A DNA stretch of 64,000 bases from JAADHX01 sp964569385 (GCA_964569385.1 CAZMUM010000029.1:4992-68991); one strand, 5' to 3'; positions 50,043-59,275 are shown, numbered from the stretch's first letter. Program-made: numbers and translations. The notes: a model not told the origin generated them from the letters alone.

Positions 50043-50726
50043 TTATTGGGCGCTTGTCACCACGCAGAACTCCGTGGGGTCAGGAACGAGAGCAGATCCT
50101 GTCAGGTCACCGACGATTTCATCGACAACAAAGCGGGAGATCGCGAGCTCCGGTTTGAGTGACGCAGGGCTGAAGTGTTGCAGCCAGTTGTAAATCGTTC
50201 TAGAACGGTCGGCCTCGATGATGTCGTACTTGTCAAGGGAAACTGACTCTTGTTGGTAGATGAACGTATGGAGGAATCCGTGATAACGCTGCGAAGACCA
50301 GAAGCCATCCATCAGCATTGGTGCATATGTGGCTGTTTCGTCGCGATCTCGTATTGAGCGGAGCGCATACACGTCGAATATGAACCGCCCCTTGGGTCGT
50401 AGCATCGAGGTGATTCGATCGAGGAGGACTCGCCGTTGAGTTGGGCTCAGAGCGCAGAAGTCGCACATCGCCATAAGGATGTCCAAGTAATTGCCGTGGA
50501 TGTAGGTCGCTGTGGCGCCGCTTGACGGTGCGTTGGATCGCGCGTGGCGAAGCGACCTCTCCGAGAAGTCCACACCGACCGTGTCTGCGCCGAGAGCGGC
50601 AAGTGGGTTGGTGTGGAGCCCCGATCCGCAACCGAGATCGAGTAGATCTGATCCGGCGCGTATGCCGGCTATGGCGACAAGCCATGCCAGGGAGTGCTTG
50701 ATGAACCCCGAGGTGTCACTTGGTGC
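50043..50726 (-). pseudogene. 5'-truncated SAM-dependent methyltransferase
   Basis: The open frame runs from 50726 (just after a TAA) to 50043 without any start codon before the SAM-binding motif LLDLGCGSGLHTNP. The first usable codon, GTG 50573, comes after that motif and gives 176 residues unable to bind SAM. The rest is normal for the class I group: GVDFSERSLRHAR, CDFCALSPTQRRVLLDRI, GRFIFDVY and the C-terminal beta part. About 50-60 N-terminal residues are missing. The cut lies at the stop codon of the RHH antitoxin gene on the same strand, so insertion or recombination there probably removed the gene start. Confidence 0.7.
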
Positions 50727-51009
50727 TTAGGTAGGCGTCGAGTGCGTCGCGGACAACGTCGCTTTCTGATTTGTGGTCGGTCTTGGCCCGTTTTCTGAGC
50801 TGGGTCTTCAGGCGGTCGGGGATACGGTAGCTAGATGGCTTGGTGACGGTGTCGCCGAGTCTGGGTGTGCGCCGGCGGGTCTTCTTCATCGCGACGAGTT
50901 CGGCTTCGGTGTACTCGCGTTTGGCTAGCTCTTCGGCCATGGCCGTGAGTTCGGCTTCGGTGAAGGTTTTCCCGGACTTGGTGGTGAACGTTCTGGCTGG
51001 TCGGTTCAT
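50716..51009 (-). CDS. Ribbon-helix-helix antitoxin-like protein
   Basis: 97 residues from ATG 51009, with GGAG 8 nt upstream. The N-terminal half is polar (FTTKSGKTFTEAELTAMAEE, with a second TEAELVAMKK repeat), and the C-terminal half is a ribbon-helix-helix: SSYRIPDRLKTQLRKRAKTD followed by the helix SESDVVRDALDAYL. This layout is what I recall for CopG/BrnA-type antitoxins of type II toxin-antitoxin pairs. The toxin is expected directly upstream, but 51010-51240 holds no complete gene. In-frame codons to 51123 add 38 residues that look unrelated. An orphan antitoxin or a DNA-binding regulator. Confidence 0.7.
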   Translation of the reverse strand: MNRPARTFTTKSGKTFTEAELTAMAEELAKREYTEAELVAMKKTRRRTPRLGDTVTKPSSYRIPDRLKTQLRKRAKTDHKSESDVVRDALDAYLSTK

Positions 51010-51260
51010 GTAGTTTCTCCGAGGAGAGGGAAGAGGAACGACTCGATGGGCGCATGGGCCGCGATCGAGGGGGTGGCGGCCGAATACCCGGTCGTGGGGT
51101 ATTGTCCAGTCGTGCTTTGCCACTAACTCGGTGGACTGGCGGGTCAGGGCACGCGGGAGCCAAAGACGCCACAGCTTAGGGACAACCTACATTTCCTCGA
51201 CGACGTACTGACGACTAACTTGGCAGCGATGAAGGATTGAGCGGACCGGGAGGTTGGTGG

Positions 51261-51734
51261 GTGAACCGGGCATCAGTAGGAGTCATCGCCTTTGTTCTCG
51301 TCTGTCTTCTAACCGTTGTCAGCGGGTTGGCATGGACCGGGGGGCTACGGATTTCGAGTCCCATCGATTCTTACAAGGATCGGGTCGAAGCGTTCAATAT
51401 GCCGAGTGGTTCGGTGGAAACAGTCGAGACAATGTCTCAACGCGACCATGTCTGTTTCCTTCAATGTAGTGCCTGGCAGGTGACACGGTCGTACCGATTC
51501 ATTGCGGATACGACGCCTGAGGAGGCGTGCGTGATAGTGCGAGACGCCGCTATCAACTGGTTCAGCGCGGAGCTCACCGAACTTGAACCCGACTCTCGAA
51601 TTGCTTGTCTGTACCGCGTCCGCATCGTCGAGGACCGTGATCGGCGATGCGAATCGGCGGTTGTCTATACTGCGCTGGAGGCCCGCAATAGAAACGCTGA
51701 CCTAAGGGTGAGAGTTAGCGACTGCACTGGTTAG
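51261..51734 (+). CDS. Small membrane-anchored hypothetical protein
   Basis: 157 residues. A short N-terminus and one hydrophobic helix (about residues 6-25) are followed by an extracytoplasmic domain with four or five cysteines (VCFLQCSAW, ACVIV, IACLYRV, RRCESA, DCTG), which could form disulfides. No family recognised. GTG 51261 is preceded by GGGAGG with a 7-nt spacer, much better than the earlier TTG at 51237. Direction is opposite to the antitoxin gene. Nothing nearby suggests a role. Confidence 0.6.
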   Translation: MNRASVGVIAFVLVCLLTVVSGLAWTGGLRISSPIDSYKDRVEAFNMPSGSVETVETMSQRDHVCFLQCSAWQVTRSYRFIADTTPEEACVIVRDAAINWFSAELTELEPDSRIACLYRVRIVEDRDRRCESAVVYTALEARNRNADLRVRVSDCTG

Positions 51735-51915
51735 GCACGCCGGCCTATGATCAGCGATCTGGAATTCAGCTGACTCCATTTAGGAGATCTCATAGTGACG
51801 TCGACTCGTTGCAGGTGTCGGCCGGGGAACGCTGTCTGTCAGCGTTAGGTGACAGTTCTATGACGTTCGTCGCAACGCGGGAACCTGAGCCTCATCTTCG
51901 TTCGTCTCAACGGTC
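51735..51915. other. 181-bp intergenic gap
   Basis: Separates the small membrane protein from the DUF4349 gene. It should contain the latter's promoter. I see no RNA gene or clear operator. Confidence 0.4.
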
Positions 51916-53292
51916 ATGAACACGACTAAAGACTCCCCCACCCGCAGAAACCTCGTCTGGGTCGGGTTGCTGTGCGTACTAGCGATACTGCTAACGGCGT
52001 GCGGCGACTCAGACGACGGTGGCAGCGCAGATTCAGCCGCCGCCGGAGACAGCGCAACGGCAACTACGGGCGCTCCACGCGAGTCTGGTGAAGGAAGTAC
52101 CGACGGTTTTGGGGGCGATGATGACGCTGATGCCGGTTTCGAGGCCGAGGAGGCCCTAGCGGACCAAGAAGAGGCCCAGAGCACCCACCCTGCTCTTGGT
52201 TCAGGCGCAGGCAATTCGGCGTCGGTCACTGCGGCCGATATTGGGCGCGACATTGTGTTCACCGCCGAGGTGTCGGTCGTGTCAGACGACGTCGCCGCAG
52301 CAACCCAAGCAGCAGTCGACGCGATTGCGCCCTTGGGAGGCCTCATATTCGGTCAAGACACCACGACCGATCCATTTGATCGAACAGTTTTGACTATCAA
52401 GGTGCGGCCTACCGAGTTCAGTGAAGCTCTCAGCCGACTTGGCCAGATTGGCGAACTCCGCGACCAGTCGATATCGGCCGAAGATGTCACCGATCGAGTC
52501 GTCGACCTCGATAGTCGTATCGTCACCGCGACGGCCAGTGTCGATCGCCTACGTGGTTTCCTCGACGGTGCAACCAACCTCACCGATGTGGCCGCCCTCG
52601 AGCGCGAGCTTCAGGAGCGCGAACAAGACCTCGAACTGCTTCGAGGCCAACGGCGCACCATCGAAGATGCGGTTTCGCTTGCCACCATCACTCTCACTAT
52701 CACTGAGAAGGTCGTCTCGCCTCCAGCGGCGGCGATCGAGATCTCGGTAGGGGCCTACATTGGTCATGATGCGGGGCGAGGGTGCGAATCGGCGTCGCAG
52801 CCCGACCTCGACGAAGACAACCAGGTGACGTTGTGCTACTTAGTCACCAACTCTGGCGAAGTAACGCTTAACGATCTTGTAGTAACCGATAGCGACCGAA
52901 CCCGTAGACAACGAATCGTTCCAGCCACCGCCGACGTCGTGGTTCTTGAGCCTGGCGCAAGCACCACGTTCTTTGTGGAACTGAGCGCTAGCAGCACAAG
53001 CCTTCGGTCGACAGCGCGAGTGGTTGCAACCGGCGAGCCAGCAGGCGATAGCCCAGGAGAGCCAGCGGCAGCGTTGGCCGAGATCGATCTGTTTGTGCAA
53101 GAAGACGATTCGCTTCCATCGGTTGGAACCGTGTTCTCGGAGTCGATGTCGCGCACTGGCCAAGTGCTCTATTTCGTTCTGTTGGCGATAGTCGGATTGT
53201 CGCCGCTGCTTGTCGTGGCTGCAATTGCCGCCTTGGTTGTGAACAGACGCCGCAAACCCGAAACCGAAACGGACGCCGAAGCTAGCTCGTAG
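51916..53292 (+). CDS. DUF4349 lipoprotein
   Basis: 458 residues. Lipoprotein signal with lipobox LLTACG (Cys ~29), then an acidic Gly/Ala/Ser linker. The DUF4349 domain covers residues ~110-280: RDIVFTAEVSVVSDDV, a beta-alpha part ending DRTVLTIKVRPTEFSEAL, and a coiled-coil hairpin ALERELQEREQDLELLRGQR. A DUF11-like beta domain (TNSGEVTLNDLVVTDSD) follows, and a C-terminal helix at ~420-442 crosses the membrane before a basic tail. It is thus attached at both ends. The family's function is unknown. Its last 11 bases overlap the convergent TSUP gene. Confidence 0.83.
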   Translation: MNTTKDSPTRRNLVWVGLLCVLAILLTACGDSDDGGSADSAAAGDSATATTGAPRESGEGSTDGFGGDDDADAGFEAEEALADQEEAQSTHPALGSGAGNSASVTAADIGRDIVFTAEVSVVSDDVAAATQAAVDAIAPLGGLIFGQDTTTDPFDRTVLTIKVRPTEFSEALSRLGQIGELRDQSISAEDVTDRVVDLDSRIVTATASVDRLRGFLDGATNLTDVAALERELQEREQDLELLRGQRRTIEDAVSLATITLTITEKVVSPPAAAIEISVGAYIGHDAGRGCESASQPDLDEDNQVTLCYLVTNSGEVTLNDLVVTDSDRTRRQRIVPATADVVVLEPGASTTFFVELSASSTSLRSTARVVATGEPAGDSPGEPAAALAEIDLFVQEDDSLPSVGTVFSESMSRTGQVLYFVLLAIVGLSPLLVVAAIAALVVNRRRKPETETDAEASS

Positions 53293-54019
53293 CCATCCGA
53301 GCTGCGGCCACCAGGGCGGCAACGATAAGAAGCCACCTGACCCAACCAGCGCCCTTCTTGATGGCGACCCTGGCCGAAAAGTAGGCCCCGCTGGCCTGGC
53401 CGACGGCCAATACCAGACCCATCGCCAAATTTACTTGTCCGGCCAATGCGAACACGAGCAGCGAGATCCACGTGTAGCTGGCGATCAGCAGCACCTTGCT
53501 GGCGTTGGCTTCTACGAGCTGTAGACCGGTACCAAACACCATCGCGGCGAGAATGAAGAAGCCAACACCAGCCTGTATGAAACCGCCGTACAGCCCGACA
53601 AGGAAGAACACGATGCTTGTCCATGGCTGAAAGAGACGGGCTTCGGCGCCTTCAAGCCAACGATTGGGCTTCAGAAGCACCGAGATGACCACGATCACCA
53701 GAGCCACCGCAAAGAATCGTTTCATGGCGTCGGCTGGCAGTTGGGCTGCTACTACCGAGCCAATTATGGCCCCGGTAACAGCGGCGGGGATAAGCGGACC
53801 GGTCTGTTGCCAGCGCACGGTCTTTCCCTTGGAGTACGCATGAAGGCTCGACAGGTTCCCTACCAGGATTGCGACACGGTTTGTACCGTTGGCCGTGCTG
53901 GCATCGAGAAGCTCGGTAAGTACCGGAAGCGTGAGGGCCGAGCCTCCGCCCGCGACCGCGTTGATGAAGCCAGAACCGAATCCGGCCGCGATCAGAATTA
54001 GAGCGTCGGTGAGGCTCAC
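53282..54019 (-). CDS. TSUP (TauE/SafE) family membrane permease
   Basis: 245 residues with about seven or eight hydrophobic helices. The paired family motifs are present: GFGSGFINAVAGGGSALTLP near the start, and VGLYGGFIQAGVGFFILAA in the second half. TSUP proteins export or import small sulfur or carboxylate anions. GTG 54019 begins MSLTDALILIAAG and follows the APH-like stop by 10 nt. A TTG at 54052 would overlap that gene and adds a basic, unlikely extension. It is the second gene of the unit with the APH-like kinase; any link between them is unclear. Confidence 0.85.
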   Translation of the reverse strand: MSLTDALILIAAGFGSGFINAVAGGGSALTLPVLTELLDASTANGTNRVAILVGNLSSLHAYSKGKTVRWQQTGPLIPAAVTGAIIGSVVAAQLPADAMKRFFAVALVIVVISVLLKPNRWLEGAEARLFQPWTSIVFFLVGLYGGFIQAGVGFFILAAMVFGTGLQLVEANASKVLLIASYTWISLLVFALAGQVNLAMGLVLAVGQASGAYFSARVAIKKGAGWVRWLLIVAALVAAARMATS

Positions 54020-54029
54020 GAAACGGTGC

Positions 54030-55076
54030 CTAGATACCCTCGGCGTCGGCAATATCTGCCGCTTGATCTATTAGGGCGATGCTTCGGGTCAGCAGCAGGT
54101 CGACATCGATGCCTTCGCTGCTCTTTTGGCCGCGGCGATACCTCGCGTAGACGCCGTGAGCAATACAAGCACTCTTGAAAAAGTTGAACGCGCGGTAGTA
54201 GCCGAGCCTCGCCAAATCGGCGCCTGTTTGTTCGGCGTACCGCTCGACGAGGGCTTCTGGGGCCATCATGCCGTGAGCCGTCGTTGGGCCAAGGGGCGGC
54301 CCCACCGAGCCCGCCGGCACGGTCCAGGCGTTCAGCGAGTACGCAAAGTCGGCCAGCGGGTCGCCAAGCGTTGCTATTTCCCAGTCGAGGACTGCACTGA
54401 CAGTGCCGTCGCGGTTGAGCATCACGTTGTGCAGTCCATAGTCGCCGTGTACGACCCGGGCTTGGCCCGCATCTGGCACCGCTGCTAGCAGCCGTCCATG
54501 GAGGTCGTGCACCCTAGCGTCGTCGTATTCGGCAGCTTCGGCCGACGCTGTCCAGGAGCCGTACCAAGTTCGCAACTGCCGCTGCACGTACCCGTCGTGG
54601 CGCCCGAGGTCGCCAAGGCCAATCTCGTCGGGGTCGAGGTTGTGCAGGGCCGCCAACATGTCGATGAACGACTCGCCAACTCTGGCTCTGGCCGCAACGT
54701 CGAGCCAGCCCTCGACATCGTCGCGGCTGTACATAGCTTTGCCTTGGACTCTGCTCATCACGTAGAAGTTGGCGCCGGTGACGGTCGGGTCGGCGCAGAA
54801 TCCATGCGGAACAGGTGCCCGAACTTGGGTGCCATGCAGTGCCGAAATGATCTTCCACTCTCGTCCCATGTCGTGAGCCTTGGGGAGCAGCTGACCCTCG
54901 GGCGGTCGCCTAACTACGGCTTCGGCACCGTTGGCCGATGTGAGCAAGTAGGTCAGATTGGAGTGACCGCCGAGTAGTCGGGTCCACTTGAAGGGACCGA
55001 CCAGCCCCAGACTCTCGTCGATGTTGGCCTCGACCCAGGCCTCGACCGCCCCAACATCGTAGCCAGCGATTTCCAT
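54030..55076 (-). CDS. APH-like phosphotransferase family protein
   Basis: 348 residues from ATG 55076. APH fold: LLGGHSNLTYLLTSANGAEAVVRRPP (ATP-binding lobe), FYVMSRVQGKAMYSRDD, catalytic VVHGDYGLHNVMLN near residue 215, and metal-binding AVLDWEIATLGDPLADFAY. It belongs to the group related to the N-terminal domain of ACAD10, which phosphorylates hydroxyacyl-CoAs in fatty-acid catabolism; that link is by family only. A TTG 9 nt upstream is in frame but less likely. It is divergent from the CinA-like gene by about 25 bp, with TSUP behind it. Confidence 0.85.
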   Translation of the reverse strand: MEIAGYDVGAVEAWVEANIDESLGLVGPFKWTRLLGGHSNLTYLLTSANGAEAVVRRPPEGQLLPKAHDMGREWKIISALHGTQVRAPVPHGFCADPTVTGANFYVMSRVQGKAMYSRDDVEGWLDVAARARVGESFIDMLAALHNLDPDEIGLGDLGRHDGYVQRQLRTWYGSWTASAEAAEYDDARVHDLHGRLLAAVPDAGQARVVHGDYGLHNVMLNRDGTVSAVLDWEIATLGDPLADFAYSLNAWTVPAGSVGPPLGPTTAHGMMAPEALVERYAEQTGADLARLGYYRAFNFFKSACIAHGVYARYRRGQKSSEGIDVDLLLTRSIALIDQAADIADAEGI

Positions 55077-55100
55077 GGCGCCCAATAGTAGTGTGACGCG

Positions 55101-55613
55101 GTGAACTCCGAACCTGACCCTATGGGCGACCGGTTAGATCTCATCGAAGCCATCCACCGCACCGCCACCAAGCTGGTGGTCGTAGTCACTGGTGGGGGCG
55201 CTACTGCGATCTCAGACTTGTTGTCGGTGCCCGGAGCATCGAAAACCATAATTGAGGCCGTTATCCCGTACGAGACTACGGCCAGGGCGTCTTGGCTCAT
55301 CGACGCCGCCGGCGGTTCCGACCGCGAAACTGCGGCCGACATGGCCAAGGTGGCGGCTGGGCGAGCAGCCAGATTCGTGCCAGATGGCCCGGTCGCAGGT
55401 GTGGCCTGCACGGCGGCTCTGGCCACGATCCGAGACCGTCGAGGGTCCGATCGGGCGTACCTAGCGGTGGCCGATTCCACGGGTGTCACCCACGAGCGCC
55501 TGGTCGAGCTCCGTCGCGTCGATGGTCGCGCCGAGCAAGAACGATTGGTAGCCGACGCGCTGCTAGAGATGTGCGCGGTTGCGTGCGGCCTTGGTCCAGC
55601 AGGTGAATCATGA
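55101..55613 (+). CDS. CinA C-terminal-like (nicotinamide-nucleotide amidohydrolase family) protein
   Basis: 170 residues similar to the CinA/PncC domain: LVVVVTGGGATAISDLLSVPG (substrate loop), SKTIIEAVIPYE (with the Tyr of the active site), and GPVAGVACTAALATIRDRRG. PncC enzymes release ammonia from NMN. The catalytic Ser-Lys arrangement is not clearly intact here, as the usual GxxTGG-x-x-S loop has Gly-Gly-Gly-Ala-Thr, so it may be one of the non-canonical eukaryote-like members. GTG 55101. Its TGA overlaps the next ATG by 4 nt, tying it to the aminotransferase. Confidence 0.7.
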   Translation: MNSEPDPMGDRLDLIEAIHRTATKLVVVVTGGGATAISDLLSVPGASKTIIEAVIPYETTARASWLIDAAGGSDRETAADMAKVAAGRAARFVPDGPVAGVACTAALATIRDRRGSDRAYLAVADSTGVTHERLVELRRVDGRAEQERLVADALLEMCAVACGLGPAGES

Positions 55614-56812
55614 CCAACAACCCGATCGACGTCGACTACGAACGGTCGATCACCCCCGGGTGCGCCAATAGGGCTCACTTCAATCATGCGGGTTCGTCCC
55701 TACCGACCCGCCAAACTGTCGATACCCAGGTCGAATACCTTCATCGTGAAGCCGAAATTGGCGGTTACGAAGCAGCCGACGAGGCCCGCGACCGCATCGA
55801 GGCGGTGTACACCAGCGTGGCCAGCCTGGTGCACTGTAAGCCAACCGAGATTGCCCTTGTTGAGAATGCAACCGTGGCTTGGCAACAAGCATTTTCGGCC
55901 ATGACCGCCAACATGGGCAATGGCGACCGTCTGTTAACCGCTAGAGCCGAGTACGGGGCCAACATCGTTGCCTACATCCAACTCGAACGCGAACGTGGGG
56001 TTTCGGTGGAGGTAATCCCCGACGACGAGCACGGAGCGACTTCGGCTGCTGCCCTAGCCGACATGATCGACGACCGGGTGAGCCTTGTCGCAGTCACGCA
56101 CCTGCCAACTAATGGTGGCCTCATCAACCCGGCCGCCGACATCGGCGACGTCTGTAAGGCCGCCGGTGTGCGTTATCTGCTCGACGCCTGTCAGGCTGCT
56201 GGCCAACTCGACCTCGATGTTGAAACAGTCGGCTGCGATGCGCTCACTGTCACCGGCAGAAAGTACCTCCGCGGCCCGCGTGGTACGGGCTTCTTGTACA
56301 TGTCTCAGGAGTTGCTCGATACTGGTGTCGAGTCTTCGGTCATGGACCACATGGCCGCCGACCTGGTGTCGCCCACCCAATACGTGGCCCGCACCGATGC
56401 GCGACGGTTCGAGAACTGGGAGAACAACTACGCGTCGATACTCGGGCTCGGAGTCGCTGTCGACCATGCGCTGAGGCTCGGGCTGGCAAACATCGAACCC
56501 GTCGTACTAAGTCAAGCAGCCCGACTTCGCGACGAGCTCGCCAGCATCGATGGCGTCGAAGTCACCGATATCGGACAGCACCGCAGCGGGATTTGCACGT
56601 TCATGATCGACGCCATCGCGCCTGGCGACATCAAGTCCCACCTGGCCAAACACGCCGTCAACGTGTCTACCAGCAGCCCCGTCAGCACGATCTACGACTC
56701 GACTCACAGGTCGTTACCAACGGTGGTGCGGGCATCGGTTCACTACCTGACAACCAACACAGAGATAGCGCTGCTTAGCCAACTCGTTTCCGAAATGGCC
56801 AGCTCACGCTGA
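55610..56812 (+). CDS. Class V aminotransferase (cysteine-desulfurase-like fold)
   Basis: 400 residues, PLP-dependent. The fold's landmarks are FNHAGSSLPTRQT at the start, ENATVAWQQAFSAM, VTHLPTNGGLINPAADIGDVCKAAG, LLDACQAAGQLDLDVETVGCDALTVTGRKYLRGPRG and FENWENNYASILGLG. The Schiff-base Lys is in GRKYLRGPRG. It resembles isopenicillin-N-epimerase/EgtE-type proteins more than IscS, since the desulfurase Cys loop is not visible. A C-S lyase or racemase is likely; the substrate is unknown. Coupled to the CinA-like gene by a 4-nt overlap. Confidence 0.85.
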   Translation: MTNNPIDVDYERSITPGCANRAHFNHAGSSLPTRQTVDTQVEYLHREAEIGGYEAADEARDRIEAVYTSVASLVHCKPTEIALVENATVAWQQAFSAMTANMGNGDRLLTARAEYGANIVAYIQLERERGVSVEVIPDDEHGATSAAALADMIDDRVSLVAVTHLPTNGGLINPAADIGDVCKAAGVRYLLDACQAAGQLDLDVETVGCDALTVTGRKYLRGPRGTGFLYMSQELLDTGVESSVMDHMAADLVSPTQYVARTDARRFENWENNYASILGLGVAVDHALRLGLANIEPVVLSQAARLRDELASIDGVEVTDIGQHRSGICTFMIDAIAPGDIKSHLAKHAVNVSTSSPVSTIYDSTHRSLPTVVRASVHYLTTNTEIALLSQLVSEMASSR

Positions 56813-56863
56813 TCCACGCTGCCTCGAATGGCACACCTGGGCCCCTCGCTACACGTCGCGTCG

Positions 56864-57610
56864 TCACCGAGCGAGGAGCCGGAACGCAGCACGACCGCGA
56901 TCGGCCGCGTCTAGCGGGAGGCTGGCCCATGCGCGGTGGTCGGCGTTGGCCATTTCTGTCCGAGAGCGAAGTCGCTTCCGGTCCTTGTTCGTGAGTTGAT
57001 TGCCGAGCTCGATCGGATCATCGACAAGGCTCAGCAGGAGGACGAGATCGAGTCGCTGTGCGTCGGGCACATCATCGACGCCCACAGCGACTGCCTTGCT
57101 GACGATGGCTCCAAGCAGCGACGGCCGCGGTACGAGCCCTTGATACTCGCCGAAGGCCACCGGTACCAGTTCGGTCCGATCGAGCGCTTGCGTGCCGCCG
57201 GGGACTTGCAGCGTCCGACCCGGCGGTGTGGTGGTCAGGTCGGTCCGCGGGCCGAGACCCTCTGGAGCGAGCACGTCGACGCTCACGCCACAGCGCCGGT
57301 AGCGGTGTGCGATGCCTTCGGGCGATGCGCCCACGAGCACGAAGCCAGCTGCCTCGATGGCCAAAACGAACTCTCTCACCCCTCCGGTCACGACTCGAGC
57401 GTTGACCAGCACGTCGAGATCGGTCGATACCCGTGGCGGCGCCACCCCGTGTTCCATCGCATGGAGGAACACCATTTGCCCACCGATGAGGGTCCACTCC
57501 CCCGGCCGCAGTGCGGCCAGTTCGATGAGCGCCAACCAGAGCTCATCGTCATGGCCGGGCAGCGTGGGCAGGATCACTGGATCTCGGTCGACGACCGGCC
57601 AACCGCTCAC
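56864..57610 (-). CDS. AbiEii-like nucleotidyltransferase, probable toxin of a TA pair
   Basis: 248 residues. The minimal nucleotidyltransferase signature is present as WTLIGGQMVFLHAMEHG followed by RVSTDLDVLVNA (G-G ... D-L-D), and a helical C-terminal part follows. AbiEii-type toxins transfer nucleotides to tRNA or other targets; here the target is unknown. The GTG at 57610 overlaps the HTH gene's TGA (GTGA), so the two are translated together, as in toxin-antitoxin operons. A longer frame to 57724 would be embedded in the upstream gene with Arg/Ser-rich sequence and is rejected. Confidence 0.7.
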   Translation of the reverse strand: MSGWPVVDRDPVILPTLPGHDDELWLALIELAALRPGEWTLIGGQMVFLHAMEHGVAPPRVSTDLDVLVNARVVTGGVREFVLAIEAAGFVLVGASPEGIAHRYRRCGVSVDVLAPEGLGPRTDLTTTPPGRTLQVPGGTQALDRTELVPVAFGEYQGLVPRPSLLGAIVSKAVAVGVDDVPDAQRLDLVLLLSLVDDPIELGNQLTNKDRKRLRSRTEMANADHRAWASLPLDAADRGRAAFRLLAR

Positions 57611-58272
57611 AGGTGCTCCAACAGTTGGGCGCCAGCCCGGCGAGCGCGAGGATCGTCGGAATCGAGGAGATCTACAGCGATGACGGCTTGACCCGCTGAA
57701 CGTTGGCTTGGCCCGAACGGCCACACCACATCACTGACGATCCGCAACGACACGTTCGGACGAGCCGCTTGGTCATCGAGCCCGAGGAGCGACACAAACT
57801 CGTCAAGATCGCCCTCGCGCAAGTAGCCCTCGAAGCCGTTGCCCGCCACCAGATCCGCCCCGTGCTCGGCCGCTGCGCTGATGCCAGAGCGCACCACCTC
57901 AGGAGCTTCGGCCAGCCGATCGAGCACACCGGGGTGAGCGTAGAACCGTCGTCGTTTTGCCCGTGCGCCGAGGCGACCAGCAATATCTCCGAGTCCCTGG
58001 GCCAGCCGTTTCCTGGCCCGAGACCGCTCGACTGGTGACAGGTCGAGCTCCCGCCCATCAGCTAGCTCAAGCACCGCCCACGCCGACCTAGGGCTCCATG
58101 GGCGGCCGACTTCGGGGCGGCGATGTTGAACATGGCGCAACTGTTCGGCGTCGATCACCCAAGCCCGACCAACTCGCTCTGCAGATAGCACACCATCTGC
58201 GAGCATCTGTCGCACCCGCCGCGGGCTCACCCCCAACTCTTCGGCGGCATCGACGACGCTCAACATGGACAT
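57607..58272 (-). CDS. Helix-turn-helix protein, probable antitoxin of the AbiEii-like pair
   Basis: 221 residues. The N-terminal excisionase/MerR-like HTH is SVVDAAEELGVSPRRVRQML, followed by the wing GVLSAERVGRAWVID. After a linker (residues ~45-95) comes a mostly helical C-terminal domain with RRFYAHPGVLDRLAEAPEVV and EGYLREGDLDEFVSLLGL. It precedes and overlaps the nucleotidyltransferase gene by 4 nt, so it probably binds the operon promoter and neutralises the toxin. Start taken at the ATG 58272; another ATG follows two codons later. Confidence 0.72.
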   Translation of the reverse strand: MSMLSVVDAAEELGVSPRRVRQMLADGVLSAERVGRAWVIDAEQLRHVQHRRPEVGRPWSPRSAWAVLELADGRELDLSPVERSRARKRLAQGLGDIAGRLGARAKRRRFYAHPGVLDRLAEAPEVVRSGISAAAEHGADLVAGNGFEGYLREGDLDEFVSLLGLDDQAARPNVSLRIVSDVVWPFGPSQRSAGQAVIAVDLLDSDDPRARRAGAQLLEHL

Positions 58273-58363
58273 GACTAAATACTACCGTTAGCGGAAATAA
58301 TATGCAACCCAATCAAACACGCCTAGACACGGAACAATTCCGGGCTGATCTACACTCGCTCGA

Positions 58364-59275
58364 ATGGCAGATAACCCGGTATCGGAGATATTCGACCCCT
58401 CGTTGTGGGACGAGGTGCCCGGATACGAGTTTACCGACATCACCTATCACCGGGCTAAGGCCCATGGCACCGTACGGATTGCGTTCGACCGCCCTGAGGT
58501 GCGAAACGCGTTCAGGCCAAACACCGTCGACGAGCTCTACCGTGCACTCGACCATGCCCGAATGTCGTCCGACGTTGGTTGCGTGCTTCTAACCGGGAAC
58601 GGACCATCGGCGAAGGACGGCGGCTGGGCATTCTGCTCGGGGGGCGACCAGCGAATCCGGGGCCGAGACGGGTACATGTACGCCGAGGGCGATACTGCCG
58701 ACTCGATCGACCCGGCGCGTACCGGTCGACTGCACATACTCGAGGTACAGCGGCTTATGCGCACCATGCCAAAGGTAGTCATTTGTGTTGTCCCCGGTTG
58801 GGCCGTGGGCGGTGGCCACTCGCTCCATGTTGTGGCCGATCTAACGATCGCCAGCCGCCAACACGGCTTTTTCAAACAAACTGACACTGCAGTTGCCAGC
58901 TTCGATGGTGGGTTTGGGTCGGCCTACTTGGCCAAACAAGTGGGCCAGAAGTTCGCCAGAGAGATTTTCTTTCTTGGACGCACCTATTCGGCCGCCGACG
59001 CCCACCGACTCGGGATGGTTAACGCCGTCGTCGACCACGTAGATCTCGAGACAACTGCACTCCAATGGGGTGCCGAGATCAACTCAAACTCACCCACCGC
59101 TCAACGAATGGCAAAGTTCGCCCTGAACCTCACCGACGACGGCATGATGGGTCAGCAGGTCTTTGCCGGAGAGGCCACCCGCCTCGCCTATATGACCGAC
59201 GAAGCCGTCGAAGGCCGAGATGCCTTTCTCGAGAAACGAAAGCCAGACTGGACAGGGTTTCCCTGGCATTTCTAG
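58364..59275 (+). CDS. menB: 1,4-dihydroxy-2-naphthoyl-CoA synthase
   Basis: 303 residues of the crotonase superfamily, in the MenB subgroup. It has the long N-terminus DPSLWDEVPGYEFTDITYHR, FDRPEVRNAFRPNTVDELY, FCSGGDQRIRG (oxyanion loop), VVPGWAVGGGHSLHVVADL, TDTAVASFDGGFGSAYLA (MenB-specific Asp) and the C-terminal EKRKPDWTGFPWHF. It closes the second ring in menaquinone synthesis. Other men genes are not in the window. ATG 58364. It is divergent from the HTH/AbiEii-like pair. Confidence 0.93.
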   Translation: MADNPVSEIFDPSLWDEVPGYEFTDITYHRAKAHGTVRIAFDRPEVRNAFRPNTVDELYRALDHARMSSDVGCVLLTGNGPSAKDGGWAFCSGGDQRIRGRDGYMYAEGDTADSIDPARTGRLHILEVQRLMRTMPKVVICVVPGWAVGGGHSLHVVADLTIASRQHGFFKQTDTAVASFDGGFGSAYLAKQVGQKFAREIFFLGRTYSAADAHRLGMVNAVVDHVDLETTALQWGAEINSNSPTAQRMAKFALNLTDDGMMGQQVFAGEATRLAYMTDEAVEGRDAFLEKRKPDWTGFPWHF

